A DNA stretch of 64,000 nucleotides from JBMOLK01 sp049325575 (lineage in GTDB: Bacteria; Bacillota; Clostridia; Acetivibrionales; Acetivibrionaceae): contig JBMOLK010000165.1 of NCBI GenBank assembly GCA_049325575.1, forward strand, positions 1 to 64,000. The letters are read 5' to 3'. Below, piece by piece: positions 54,299 to 61,471 of the stretch. The stretch's first letter is position 1; each line of letters begins with the position of its first letter. The position numbers were made by a program, and so were the translations under genes. The notes below the pieces were generated by a model that worked only from the letters and a program-made list of their open reading frames with translations, was not told the origin of the DNA and did not search any database.

Positions 54299-56575
54299 AT
54301 GAAAAAACTTAGTTTTCTTCTAGTGGTTGTAATGATTGCAACCATGTGCCTTAATTTTGGTGCAGAAGTACAGGGTGCTTCATACAATTATGCCGAAGCG
54401 CTGCAAAAAGTAATACTCTTTTACGAAGCACAAAGATCAGGGAATATTTCAAGTTCCCAAATTCCTACCCGCTTTACCTGGCGTGGAGACAGCCATATGA
54501 CAGACGGTCAGAAAGAAGGCCTTGACCTTACCGGCGGATGGGTTGATGCCGGGGATAATTTAAAGTATAACCTTACCTGCGGTTATACTGGCACTATACT
54601 TGCCATGGGAGGCATAGAGTACAGGGAAGCTTATGAGAAAAGCGGCCAAATGAAATGGCTTCTAAATCAGCTTCGCTGGGTTAACGACTATCTGATAAAA
54701 TGTCATCCGGAACCGAATGTGTTATATGCACAAGTCGGTATGACCGATGATGACCACAGCAAGTGGATTCCTATTGAAGTCACACATATAACAAACGATC
54801 GTACGGCTATAAAGCTGGATACCCTAAACCCCGGAACCGAGCTTGCCATGGATGTAGCTGCATGTATGGCTGCTTCATCAATTTTGTTCCGCGATTCTGA
54901 CCCTGCTTATGCAGATACCCTGCTTACCCATGCTGAACAAATCTATAGTTTTGGTGATACATATAAAGGAAAATACTCTGATTCAGTTAAGAAGGTAGAC
55001 CCGGCCCTCCCCTACCCATCCTATGGCGGATACAGTGATGAACTGGTATGGGGATCAATCTGGCTATATAAAGGTATGGAAGCAAAAGCGGCTGGAAGAG
55101 GTGCACCTTACCTGGAGAAAGCCAAAACATACTACAACGGTTTGGGTCTGGAAAGAGATCAAAAGGTTCACAAGTACAAATGGGCTCACTGTTGGGATGA
55201 TAAAACCTTTGGAAGCTATGTCCTTATGGCAAAGATCTGTCCGGATGTGGCTGAGTATAAGGCAGATTCCGAAAGATGGCTCAACTGGTGGACTGTTGGA
55301 GGAACCGAGCATGGTGCAGACGGCACAAAGGTTTCTTATACTCCTGGAGGACATGCAAGGCTCGATAACTGGGGCTCTTTAAGATATGCTTCTACAACAG
55401 CACTTTTTGCATTTATGTATTCGGATTTTACAAATGACTCTGTTAAAAAGTCACGTTACTATGATTTTGCTGTAAAGCAGATTAACTACATACTTGGTGA
55501 TAACCCACGCAAAGGTAGCTATATAGTGGGCTTTGGGGAGAACAGCCCGCAGCACCCTCATCACCGTACTGCTCACGGCCCATGGGGCGGTCAGATAGAA
55601 CAACCCAAGGAGCACCGTCATATACTCTATGGTGCACTGGTAGGAAGCCCTACCACTAGTGACGGGCATAACGATTCTATAAGCGACTATGTGGCAAACG
55701 AAGTTGCCATAGACTACAACTCCGGTATTGCAGGTTCACTGGCAAGGATGTATGCAGATTTTGGCGGTACACCTATTCCGGACAGCCAGTTCCCTCTTCC
55801 CGACAAGCCTCACGAACCAAAAGACGAATGGCCTGTATTTGGAGGTACATACTACAATGGAAGCAACAATACCAAGTTTTCACTGCTTGTGGAAAATCGT
55901 TCTGCATGGCCTGCACACCCTTCCAACAAGCTAAAAATAAGATATTTCTTCACTTTGGATGCTGACAGCCCAAGTGACGTCTATGTTGATGCACCTGAAT
56001 GGATTAAGGCAGAACCTCCTGTGGTATGGGATGAAGCCAACAAGGTATATTACATCACACTAGACTTTTCCGGAACATGGATATATCCCGGTTACGGATG
56101 GGGTGTAGGAGGACCTGAAGCCAACTTTACCATAGGTTCAAGCTCCAACAAATGGAACACTGCAAATGACTGGTCCTTCCAGGATTGGGACAGCACCTAT
56201 GTAAGCGGAAACCGGAAATTTGCTCCTAATATTGTGGTTTACGAAGGGGACAACAATGTAAAACTGGCCGGAAACGAACCTCCAGGAGGTACAATCGTGT
56301 CACCTAAACCGTCTGAAGTTCCTTCACCATCACCGACAATAGGACAGATAAAATATGGTGACTTGAATGATGATGGAGCTGTCAATTCAACAGACTATAC
56401 TTTGCTTAAAAGGTATCTTCTTAAAATAATCAATACCTTCCCTGGCAAAGACGGATTAAAAGCTGCAGACGTTAATGGTGATACAGCGATAAATTCAACC
56501 GATTTGACACTGGTTAAGAGGTATCTTCTTAAAATAATAGATAAATTCCCGGTTGAAGCAACAACAGGTATCTAA
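54299..56575 (+). CDS. Cellulosomal family 9 endoglucanase with CBM3c and type I dockerin
   Basis: A 758-residue secreted enzyme that cuts beta-1,4-glucan. Signal peptide 1-26; GH9 catalytic domain about 28-490 with nucleophile-side Asp83-Ala-Gly-Asp86 and acid Glu468 in NEVAIDYNSG; CBM3c about 510-655 (PVFGGTYYNGSNNTKFSLLVENRSAWPAHPSNKLKIRYFF region); Pro/Ser linker; dockerin about 686-754. The two dockerin repeats have calcium loops DLNDDGAVNSTD and DVNGDTAINSTD, each with Ser-Thr at the recognition positions, as in C. thermocellum. The architecture is that of processive endoglucanases such as Cel9R. GAGGGGGTC precedes the ATG. Confidence 0.96.
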   Translation: MKKLSFLLVVVMIATMCLNFGAEVQGASYNYAEALQKVILFYEAQRSGNISSSQIPTRFTWRGDSHMTDGQKEGLDLTGGWVDAGDNLKYNLTCGYTGTILAMGGIEYREAYEKSGQMKWLLNQLRWVNDYLIKCHPEPNVLYAQVGMTDDDHSKWIPIEVTHITNDRTAIKLDTLNPGTELAMDVAACMAASSILFRDSDPAYADTLLTHAEQIYSFGDTYKGKYSDSVKKVDPALPYPSYGGYSDELVWGSIWLYKGMEAKAAGRGAPYLEKAKTYYNGLGLERDQKVHKYKWAHCWDDKTFGSYVLMAKICPDVAEYKADSERWLNWWTVGGTEHGADGTKVSYTPGGHARLDNWGSLRYASTTALFAFMYSDFTNDSVKKSRYYDFAVKQINYILGDNPRKGSYIVGFGENSPQHPHHRTAHGPWGGQIEQPKEHRHILYGALVGSPTTSDGHNDSISDYVANEVAIDYNSGIAGSLARMYADFGGTPIPDSQFPLPDKPHEPKDEWPVFGGTYYNGSNNTKFSLLVENRSAWPAHPSNKLKIRYFFTLDADSPSDVYVDAPEWIKAEPPVVWDEANKVYYITLDFSGTWIYPGYGWGVGGPEANFTIGSSSNKWNTANDWSFQDWDSTYVSGNRKFAPNIVVYEGDNNVKLAGNEPPGGTIVSPKPSEVPSPSPTIGQIKYGDLNDDGAVNSTDYTLLKRYLLKIINTFPGKDGLKAADVNGDTAINSTDLTLVKRYLLKIIDKFPVEATTGI

Positions 56576-56584
56576 CAAACTTTA

Positions 56585-56617
56585 TGAAATAAAATATTGC
56601 ATTTTTATTCCACAATG
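56585..56617 (+). repeat. 33-bp direct repeat, copy 1
   Basis: Identical over 33 nt to 60852-60884 (starts TGAAATAAAATATTGC, ends CCACAATG). The repeat begins 10 nt after the cellulase stop. In copy 2 it forms the upstream part of a promoter; here the -10 box is lost. An AT-rich internal hairpin could give it a terminator role for the cellulase. Confidence 0.9.
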
Positions 56618-56632
56618 TATGAGCTATCAACA

Positions 56633-56673
56633 ACCATATTCATTCTCGGAGGACATGTAACTGCATGTCCTCT
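56633..56673 (+). pseudogene. Relic of the 3' end of the 61127-type gene
   Basis: Read in one frame, this stretch ends ...FSEDM-stop, as does the 99-aa gene at 61127 (...LFSEDM-stop). The stop overlaps a hairpin GAGGACATG/CATGTCCTC (56649-56672), just as in the intact copy at 61413-61444. Together with the 33-bp repeat upstream this looks like a duplicated unit whose body was deleted. Confidence 0.55.
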
Positions 56674-56827
56674 GTTATTAATATAATATGGTTGACCTTT
56701 TTCAATAATAGTTGGATACTGAAAATATACCAGTAAATTCGTGAAAAAAGATATATGAAAGATTGTGCTCATTTCAAATATGGGTTCTAAGGGTCATTAA
56801 TTTTAGTTTTAAGTATATCCTTTCTGG

Positions 56828-56833
56828 TATAAT
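56828..56833 (+). promoter_or_regulatory. -10 box of the YARHG lipoprotein gene
   Basis: Perfect TATAAT about 38 nt before the TTG start, with a TG two bases upstream (GGTATAAT context). The -35 region (AGTTTT-like) is weak. Confidence 0.45.
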
Positions 56834-56871
56834 AGTATTATAATTTTATCATCTAAAGAAAGGGTGTTTTT

Positions 56872-57756
56872 TTGAAGAAGCTATTAATAATGTTATTTTT
56901 ACTCTTAGGCCTTACAGGCTGCAGTATTAATGAAAAAGCAAAAGTTGGTAATAGTACGGATGTTGATATTCCTACCAAAGCGGGTATTGAGGAAAGCAAG
57001 GCCGATAATGAGATAAGTATAGTATTGAATAAGATTACTTATGATTTGAACAGCATTTTGCATTTTCAGGATATTATCAATTTAGATAAGGATGAATTGG
57101 GCCTTCTAAGAAATTCGTTTTACGCAAAACATGGATATATCTTTAAAAATAAAACTTATAGTGAGTATTTTTCTAAAATGAAATGGTACTCACAGAAATT
57201 TGATGATGTGAGTAAGCTGCTATCCAATGATGATATAAAAAACATTGACTTGATTTTAAAAGTTGAAAAAAATTTTCAAGGCTTATCAAACCAACTAACT
57301 AATGAAGAAAAAAGATTGATTGGATTCTGGAACTTAGGTGCCGGGTTAGGTGCTGGGTACAGTTATACATATAGATTCTATGAGGATAGAACCTTTAAAT
57401 ACGCTATCAGTACAATGGTGCTAGACGAACGTAAAATTGATGAAGCTGGGAGATGGTTTATCCTGAATGATAAACTTTACTTGCAAGTGGAGCAAGAAGG
57501 AATGTTGGTGGGAGGAGAACTTATTGATACAATGAATCCTGGTTCAGCATCTGATAAAGAAATTGTTGGTGCAAAGTATGAAATTAAAAAGCTGAATCCA
57601 CCCGAATTAAAGATTTTAGACATCGGCTTTAATTCTGATAAAATTAACATAGATTATCCTTATGACGGAGTTCTTGTTGGAGAGCAGGATTTTTACAGAC
57701 ATAGTAACAATCCAGACATTAATGCTGGTGTAAGTGGTTGGGATAACTCAAAATGA
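56872..57756 (+). CDS. Lipoprotein with YARHG domain
   Basis: A 294-residue protein. Signal peptide with lipobox LTGC (Cys about residue 18), then a YARHG domain (about 82-140: LLRNSFYAKHGYIFKNKTYSEYF and KMKWYSQ), a domain common in clostridial surface proteins and thought to be extracellular. The C-terminal half is an unknown beta domain (FWNLGAGLGAGYSYTYRF). The start is TTG after AAAGAAAGGG. No obvious partner lies beside it. Confidence 0.82.
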   Translation: MKKLLIMLFLLLGLTGCSINEKAKVGNSTDVDIPTKAGIEESKADNEISIVLNKITYDLNSILHFQDIINLDKDELGLLRNSFYAKHGYIFKNKTYSEYFSKMKWYSQKFDDVSKLLSNDDIKNIDLILKVEKNFQGLSNQLTNEEKRLIGFWNLGAGLGAGYSYTYRFYEDRTFKYAISTMVLDERKIDEAGRWFILNDKLYLQVEQEGMLVGGELIDTMNPGSASDKEIVGAKYEIKKLNPPELKILDIGFNSDKINIDYPYDGVLVGEQDFYRHSNNPDINAGVSGWDNSK

Positions 57757-57861
57757 CCATCCGGTTTGTTCAATAGGTACAGCCTGAAGCATTCTTAAAT
57801 AGCCCCACTAAGAGAGGGCAAAGGATCAGGTATTACTCAATAAACCATCTGGCTACATCTC

Positions 57862-57891
57862 TTGACAGGTACAATGAAATTGCATTACAAT
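57862..57891 (+). promoter_or_regulatory. Promoter of the TetR gene
   Basis: TTGACA (57862-57867), an 18-nt spacer and TACAAT (57886-57891), followed by the TTG start at 57928. Same boxes and spacer as the exporter promoter at 58767. Confidence 0.7.
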
Positions 57892-57927
57892 CTTGTTAAT
57901 CGTAAATAAGTAGAGGAGGCAATATCG

Positions 57928-58572
57928 TTGCCCAAAGGTGATAGCATCAGCACAATAAAAAAGATACTTAGTGTTGCAGAAGATTTGTTCGCAGAGAAGG
58001 GTTTTAACGGAACCAGTGTTAGTATGATTGCAAAAAAAGCCGGTGTCAACAAGGCTCTTATTTATTACCATTTCAAAGATAAGAATGATATTATCAACTC
58101 TTTATTCAAGAATATAATTATGGAGTCTGAAGAATATATAAGTCATTCTGATAATACCAACCTTCAGCAAAATAAGGAAATGAGTGTTCAGGATATGATC
58201 AGAGAAGAAATCACTTTTATGCTTAAAAGGAAAAAGATTTTATCCATTATGCTTATGGAGTCTCTTAAAGGGGATGATAAGGAAAATTACTTTTTTCAAT
58301 TTGCTGAAAATGTTATTAAAAATGAGTTGGACGGACTGCTTCAAACAGACGAAGGCACAAACTGGCATTCTGAAGAAATGCATAAGCTTTTAGCCAGCAA
58401 GTTTTTTATGGGTTTTATAACCATAATTATTTTCGTTGCATTCCGGGACAAATGGTGTGATTACTTTAAGTGTGATATCGACAAAACTATGGAGTATTTC
58501 CTTGATTCACTTAGCAAACCCTACCTGGTATCTGATGACCTGTCAGAAGGAAACGAAAGTCTAGAAAAGTAA
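57928..58572 (+). CDS. TetR/AcrR family transcriptional regulator
   Basis: A 214-residue repressor with an N-terminal HTH (ILSVAEDLFAEKGFNGTSVSMIAKKAGVNKALIYYHFKDKNDI, about 10-55) and a helical ligand/dimer domain. The start is TTG after AGAGGAGG. It probably controls the exporter remnant and methyltransferase downstream through the palindrome at 58800-58817. The ligand is unknown. Confidence 0.92.
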   Translation: MPKGDSISTIKKILSVAEDLFAEKGFNGTSVSMIAKKAGVNKALIYYHFKDKNDIINSLFKNIIMESEEYISHSDNTNLQQNKEMSVQDMIREEITFMLKRKKILSIMLMESLKGDDKENYFFQFAENVIKNELDGLLQTDEGTNWHSEEMHKLLASKFFMGFITIIIFVAFRDKWCDYFKCDIDKTMEYFLDSLSKPYLVSDDLSEGNESLEK

Positions 58573-58766
58573 ACTTTTAAAGCACTGAATTTCCTTTAAT
58601 TCATCCCTACAATTTACCTTAGTCTTAATCACAATCTTTATCTGTTATTTTATATTCTTTTTTTCTAAAACGCTAACCAGACTTCTTTTAAACCATATAG
58701 TACTTATATTCTTATGCTCCCCATTCTGAACACCTAAAAACCCACTAAAAAAATCCCAAAATTTTC

Positions 58767-58796
58767 TTGACAGATCAAGCTAACAAGGAATACAAT
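58767..58796 (+). promoter_or_regulatory. Promoter of the ABC exporter remnant
   Basis: TTGACA (58767-58772), an 18-nt spacer and TACAAT (58791-58796), a strong sigma-A promoter directly abutting the operator palindrome. Confidence 0.75.
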
Positions 58797-58799
58797 TAT

Positions 58800-58817
58800 A
58801 CTAACCGGACGGTTAGT
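58800..58817. promoter_or_regulatory. Putative TetR operator
   Basis: ACTAACCG, 2 nt, CGGTTAGT: a perfect 8-bp palindrome starting 4 nt after the -10 box, so a bound dimer would block transcription. The sequence resembles known TetR/AcrR-type sites (ACTAACCGGTTAGT-like), and a TetR gene ends 230 nt upstream. Confidence 0.75.
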
Positions 58818-58975
58818 TAGTACAAAGGCATGTACGTACAAAATTGATATTATCAGCACGACACAAAAGAATATTTATTGTCAACTCTTAGTTAAAGGTT
58901 ATGTTTGAAGTACCTGTAAGATACATAAGCAGCGTGATGTCAAACCTTAACAAATAAACAAGTAAACATTAGGAG

Positions 58976-59537
58976 GTGGTAAGGAATATAAAGGTTAAAG
59001 CTTCTTTAATAGCTGACATTGAAGCAAGTACTATTTTGGAACAAACCGATAAGGATTTTATCCTTGAAGATTTACGTGCTGTTGAAATGAAAACAGCTTG
59101 CTAACCTCTATACGTACTTTATGGATATGCCACTTCCGGAAAAGTATGAAACCCATGTTGGAGAAAACGGTTCATTGCTGTCAGGAGGTCAAAAACAAAG
59201 GATCTCCATAGCTAGAGCTATAATAAAAGATTCTCCTGTTGTAATACTTGATGAGGCTACCAGTGCTGTAGACCCTATAAATGAATGGGAAATTCAGAAA
59301 GCCTTGAACAACCTGTCAAGGGGAAGAACAATAATTATTATAGCCCACCATTTGAAAACTATCAGAAATGTTGACCAGATAATTGTTTTAGATAATGGTA
59401 AAATAGTCCAGAGAGGTAAACATCAGGATTTGATTGCACAGGAAGGACTTTATAAAAAACTATGGGATAGCCAGCACGAAGATAGCGACTGGAAAATAAA
59501 AAACCGTTATGATGATTTAGAGCAAGCAGCACTATAA
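58976..59537 (+). pseudogene. ABC exporter ATPase remnant (5' deleted, frameshifted)
   Basis: The 3' part (from 59121, 138 codons) is the end of an exporter ATPase: GENGSLLSGGQKQRISIARAI signature, Walker B VVILDEATSAVDP, and H-loop IIIAHHLKTI. The membrane domain, Walker A and Q-loop are missing. Upstream, a 42-codon frame (58976-59104) ends ...LRAVEMKTAC-stop; shifting frame at GCTTGCT (59096-59102) joins it to ANLYTYFMDMP, the expected exporter helix. So an internal deletion and a +1 (or 4-nt) insertion are inferred. No good start codon follows the AGGAGG at 58971. It cannot make a working transporter. Confidence 0.8.
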
Positions 59538-59605
59538 ATACTTTATAATCTCATATTTAAAGATACTAAAACAGGTTCCTCCGGGAAGAAAGGTGGTTAT
59601 TATAT

Positions 59606-60208
59606 ATGAATAAGGAAAAAAGAAAAAACCGTTATGATTTCCATTCTATGAGCTATGTCACTATGTATTACAATTTTCACCAGGGGATGTTAATAAGTCT
59701 GGCACAAGCATACGAAAAAAAATTAAAGGATGCGGGATTCTCTCAAGGTAAAATACTCGATGCCGGCTGTGCATTCGGAGGACTTTCGATGCATCTTGTC
59801 AATGCATTTCCCCTCATTGAGTGCATAGGTGTCGATTTTTCGCAGAACCAAATTGATTTTGCATCCCAACTGGCAAAGGAGGCTCCGGGTGGAGAACGAA
59901 TTACTTTTGTTAAGGCAGATGTTCACCATCTGCCTTTTGAAGATAATTCCTTCGATGCTGTGTTCAATCTGAATGTTGCACATATTGTGGATGACCCTGT
60001 GCAGATGTTTAATGAATTTGAACGAGTATTAAAGCCTGAAGGTGTTCTTTTCATAAAAGACTTGAGAAAAACCCTTTTTGGCAGTGCTGAAGAGGAAATC
60101 AGGTATTCATTCACAGCTGAAGAAGCACGTGAACTAATTTCCCAATCAAAACTACGCAAGGGTAAATTCTCTACCTCCTCGCTGTGGTGGAACTATGAAA
60201 TCATATAA
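59606..60208 (+). CDS. Class I SAM-dependent methyltransferase
   Basis: A 200-residue methyltransferase. The SAM-binding motif I is ILDAGCAFGGLSMHLV (near residue 50), the acidic end of strand 2 is IGVDFS, and motif ADVHHLPFEDNSFDAVFNLNV follows, as in UbiE/Methyltransf_11 enzymes. The substrate is unknown. It follows the ABC remnant by 68 nt in the same transcript, so it may have modified the transported compound. It ends shortly after the last core strand, so it may lack a C-terminal subdomain. Confidence 0.85.
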   Translation: MNKEKRKNRYDFHSMSYVTMYYNFHQGMLISLAQAYEKKLKDAGFSQGKILDAGCAFGGLSMHLVNAFPLIECIGVDFSQNQIDFASQLAKEAPGGERITFVKADVHHLPFEDNSFDAVFNLNVAHIVDDPVQMFNEFERVLKPEGVLFIKDLRKTLFGSAEEEIRYSFTAEEARELISQSKLRKGKFSTSSLWWNYEII

Positions 60209-60241
60209 GTGAGAAGACCCTAGGTTGGGTAATGCTCCAAT

Positions 60242-60292
60242 ATAAACCTCCTCTCTGATTTAACTATTTATTTGACCGGAGAGGAGGTTTAT
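60242..60292 (+). terminator. Terminator after the methyltransferase
   Basis: ATAAACCTCCTCTC (60242-60255) pairs exactly with its complement at 60279-60292 (14 bp, 23-nt loop) and is followed by TTTATTTA. It ends the TetR-regulated unit. Confidence 0.85.
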
Positions 60293-60409
60293 TTTATTTA
60301 GTATACACAACTTTTCTAAAAAAGCAAAATAATCAACCTCATAAAGTTATTAAACGTACCCTCAATAACGGTTCTATATGTCGAATTCAAGCTACTGAAT
60401 AATAACAGA

Positions 60410-60438
60410 CACAGAGTGCATATCCAAAGCATATACTA
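60410..60438 (+). promoter_or_regulatory. Sigma-K-like promoter
   Basis: CACA (60410-60413), 16 nt, CATATACTA (60430-60438) matches the Bacillus sigma-K pattern mACm-N16-CATAnnnTA exactly. It is 85 nt before the small gene at 60524. The consensus is short, so a chance match is possible. Confidence 0.35.
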
Positions 60439-60523
60439 ATTATGTAATTACTTTATGTCTCTTATATGACTGTGTCATCATTTAGGTGATGTACCTGAAT
60501 TTTTTGTTAGAGGAGTGGGTGTG

Positions 60524-60769
60524 GTGGCCGTACCAATACTATTTAACGCAATAAATACTGTTCATATGAATACATCATCCATGGTTGCAGTAGGAGTAAA
60601 CTCACAGCCTGGTTGGAGTTCACATCAAAAAAGAAATTTTGGATTAGGCACGCCAGTTGGTATTAATTGGAGTTTTATAGGTGCATCTACCCTTATCGAT
60701 GTAGATGTTAGTGATATGCCGGTTAACAACCCAACAGGCAATATTTCACCCCAGAGTCAAGCAATATGA
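60524..60769 (+). CDS. Small protein, possibly spore-related
   Basis: An 81-residue protein starting GTG (MAVPILFNAINTVHMNTSSMVAVGVNSQPGW); AGAGGAG lies 8 nt upstream. Several in-frame GTG codons lie just before. It is Asn/Ser/Val-rich with no Cys, and ends in VSDMPVNNPTGNISPQSQAI. The composition loosely recalls small GerPA/GerPF-type germination proteins, and a sigma-K-like promoter lies upstream. I do not recognise the family firmly. Confidence 0.55.
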   Translation: MAVPILFNAINTVHMNTSSMVAVGVNSQPGWSSHQKRNFGLGTPVGINWSFIGASTLIDVDVSDMPVNNPTGNISPQSQAI

Positions 60770-60851
60770 TAATACTTATATTGCATCTCTGCGTTAGCAC
60801 CATTCTGCTTGTTCCCGGTTAAAGTACTAACAGGCAGTTGGCGAACTTTTC

Positions 60852-60884
60852 TGAAATAAAATATTGCATTTTTATTCCACAATG
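60852..60884 (+). repeat. 33-bp direct repeat, copy 2
   Basis: Identical to 56585-56617. Here it contains the -35 (TTGCAT) of a promoter whose -10 lies immediately after it. Confidence 0.9.
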
Positions 60885-60891
60885 ATATAAT
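60864..60891 (+). promoter_or_regulatory. Promoter of the structured leader
   Basis: TTGCAT (60864-60869), a 16-nt spacer and perfect TATAAT (60886-60891). Transcription would start near 60898, just before the first helix of the leader RNA. Confidence 0.6.
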
Positions 60892-60897
60892 CAGACT

Positions 60898-61091
60898 TGG
60901 GAAAATTAAAAAGTTGCCGTGACCACAAGGTGGGCCAACACCTTGTGGCTCATGCAGGTGAAGGTAGCACCTACACGTATAGCATTTGCTATCACAGCAA
61001 CAATGTTATTATAGTTCATTTTTATCTTTTTTACAACGATAACATTAGTGCATGTGTAGGGTTAAGTCCTGCATATGCACTTTTTAATTTT
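60898..61091 (+). ncRNA. Riboswitch- or attenuator-like leader RNA of unknown class
   Basis: An outer helix P1 (GTTGC-C-GTGA 60913-60922 with TCAC-A-GCAAC 60992-61001; 9 bp, one mismatch) closes a junction with P2 (CCACAAGGTG 60923-60932 with 60939-60948, 10 bp), P3 (AGGTG 60956-60960 with CACCT 60968-60972) and P4 (ATAGC/GCTAT, 60979-60992). A hairpin at 61002-61046 and an intrinsic terminator follow. CCTACACGT (60970-60978) can instead pair with ATGTGTAGG (61052-61060), taking the 3' strand of P3 and the 5' arm of the terminator. That switch design suggests ligand or factor control. No known class was recognised. Confidence 0.6.
61048..61091 (+). terminator. Intrinsic terminator inside the leader
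   Basis: GTGCATGTGTAGG (61048-61060) pairs with CCTGCATATGCAC (61068-61080): 13 bp with two G-T pairs and a 7-nt loop, followed by TTTTTAATTTT. It lies 36 nt before the start codon of the next gene, so it would stop transcription before the gene unless disrupted. Confidence 0.8.
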
Positions 61092-61124
61092 CCCTCTCAA
61101 AAAAACATATTGAGGGGGAAAATT
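61086..61124 (+). promoter_or_regulatory. Hairpin that hides the ribosome binding site
   Basis: A 15-bp stem (61086-61100 with 61110-61124, one G-T pair, 9-nt loop) contains the whole GAGGGGG ribosome site of the gene at 61127. Its 5' arm includes the T-tail of the preceding terminator. Translation should need this helix to be opened. Confidence 0.7.
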
Positions 61125-61126
61125 AT

Positions 61127-61426
61127 ATGTTCGGTATAAAGAGAGAGCAAAGGGTCAGGGAGCTGTTTGCGGTTTTCAAGGATAAAAGGATCGAGCAGCT
61201 TGAAGTGGATTTTTCGAAGGATAAAAGATTCCTGGCCCTTGCAGGCAGGGGTGACAAGCTTTACTCCTGCCTGCAGAAGGAGATTGACGACAGGCTAAAA
61301 GCGGATTTGTCAAAATATGAGGGTACCAACAACGATATTCTCCTCCTGGCACAGTCATATTTCTATGAGAAAGGTTTTAGCGACTGTATCAAGCTTATAC
61401 GGATCTTATTTTCAGAGGACATGTGA
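61127..61426 (+). CDS. Small protein of unknown function behind a regulated leader
   Basis: A 99-residue soluble, mainly helical, charged protein (MFGIKREQRVRELFAVFKDKRIEQL...). No signal peptide, membrane helix or known domain is recognised. A GAGGGGG site precedes the ATG but is buried in a 15-bp hairpin. The last codons (FSEDM-stop) overlap the terminator and recur as a relic at 56633. Expression looks tightly controlled at both transcription and translation. The two C-terminal helices (NDILLLAQSYFYEKGFSDCIKLIRILF) vaguely resemble a TPR-like pair. Confidence 0.65.
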   Translation: MFGIKREQRVRELFAVFKDKRIEQLEVDFSKDKRFLALAGRGDKLYSCLQKEIDDRLKADLSKYEGTNNDILLLAQSYFYEKGFSDCIKLIRILFSEDM

Positions 61427-61444
61427 CATTTTGCATGTCCTCTG
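61413..61444 (+). terminator. Hairpin overlapping the stop of the 61127 gene
   Basis: CAGAGGACATG (61413-61423) pairs exactly with CATGTCCTCTG (61434-61444), 11 bp, 10-nt loop, followed by TGATTTTA. The stop codon lies in the loop. The T-run is modest. It sits between convergent genes. Confidence 0.65.
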
Positions 61445-61471
61445 TGATTTTACTGCTTAACAGCTTGGATT

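Larger units (their letters stand above)
56576..56871 (+). other. Gap after the cellulase: repeat copy, gene relic and promoter
   Basis: A 296-bp non-coding stretch. It starts with copy 1 of a 33-bp repeat (56585-56617). A hairpin at 56649-56672 follows, together with a short relic of the 3' end of the gene found intact at 61127. A TATAAT box at 56828-56833 then serves the YARHG gene. Confidence 0.6.

Noticed and set aside
60897..61139. 80-codon open frame MGKLKSCRDHKVG...
   Set aside because: It runs through the hairpins and the intrinsic terminator of the leader, has no ribosome site, and overlaps the 61127 start; it is best explained as chance coding within a structured RNA.
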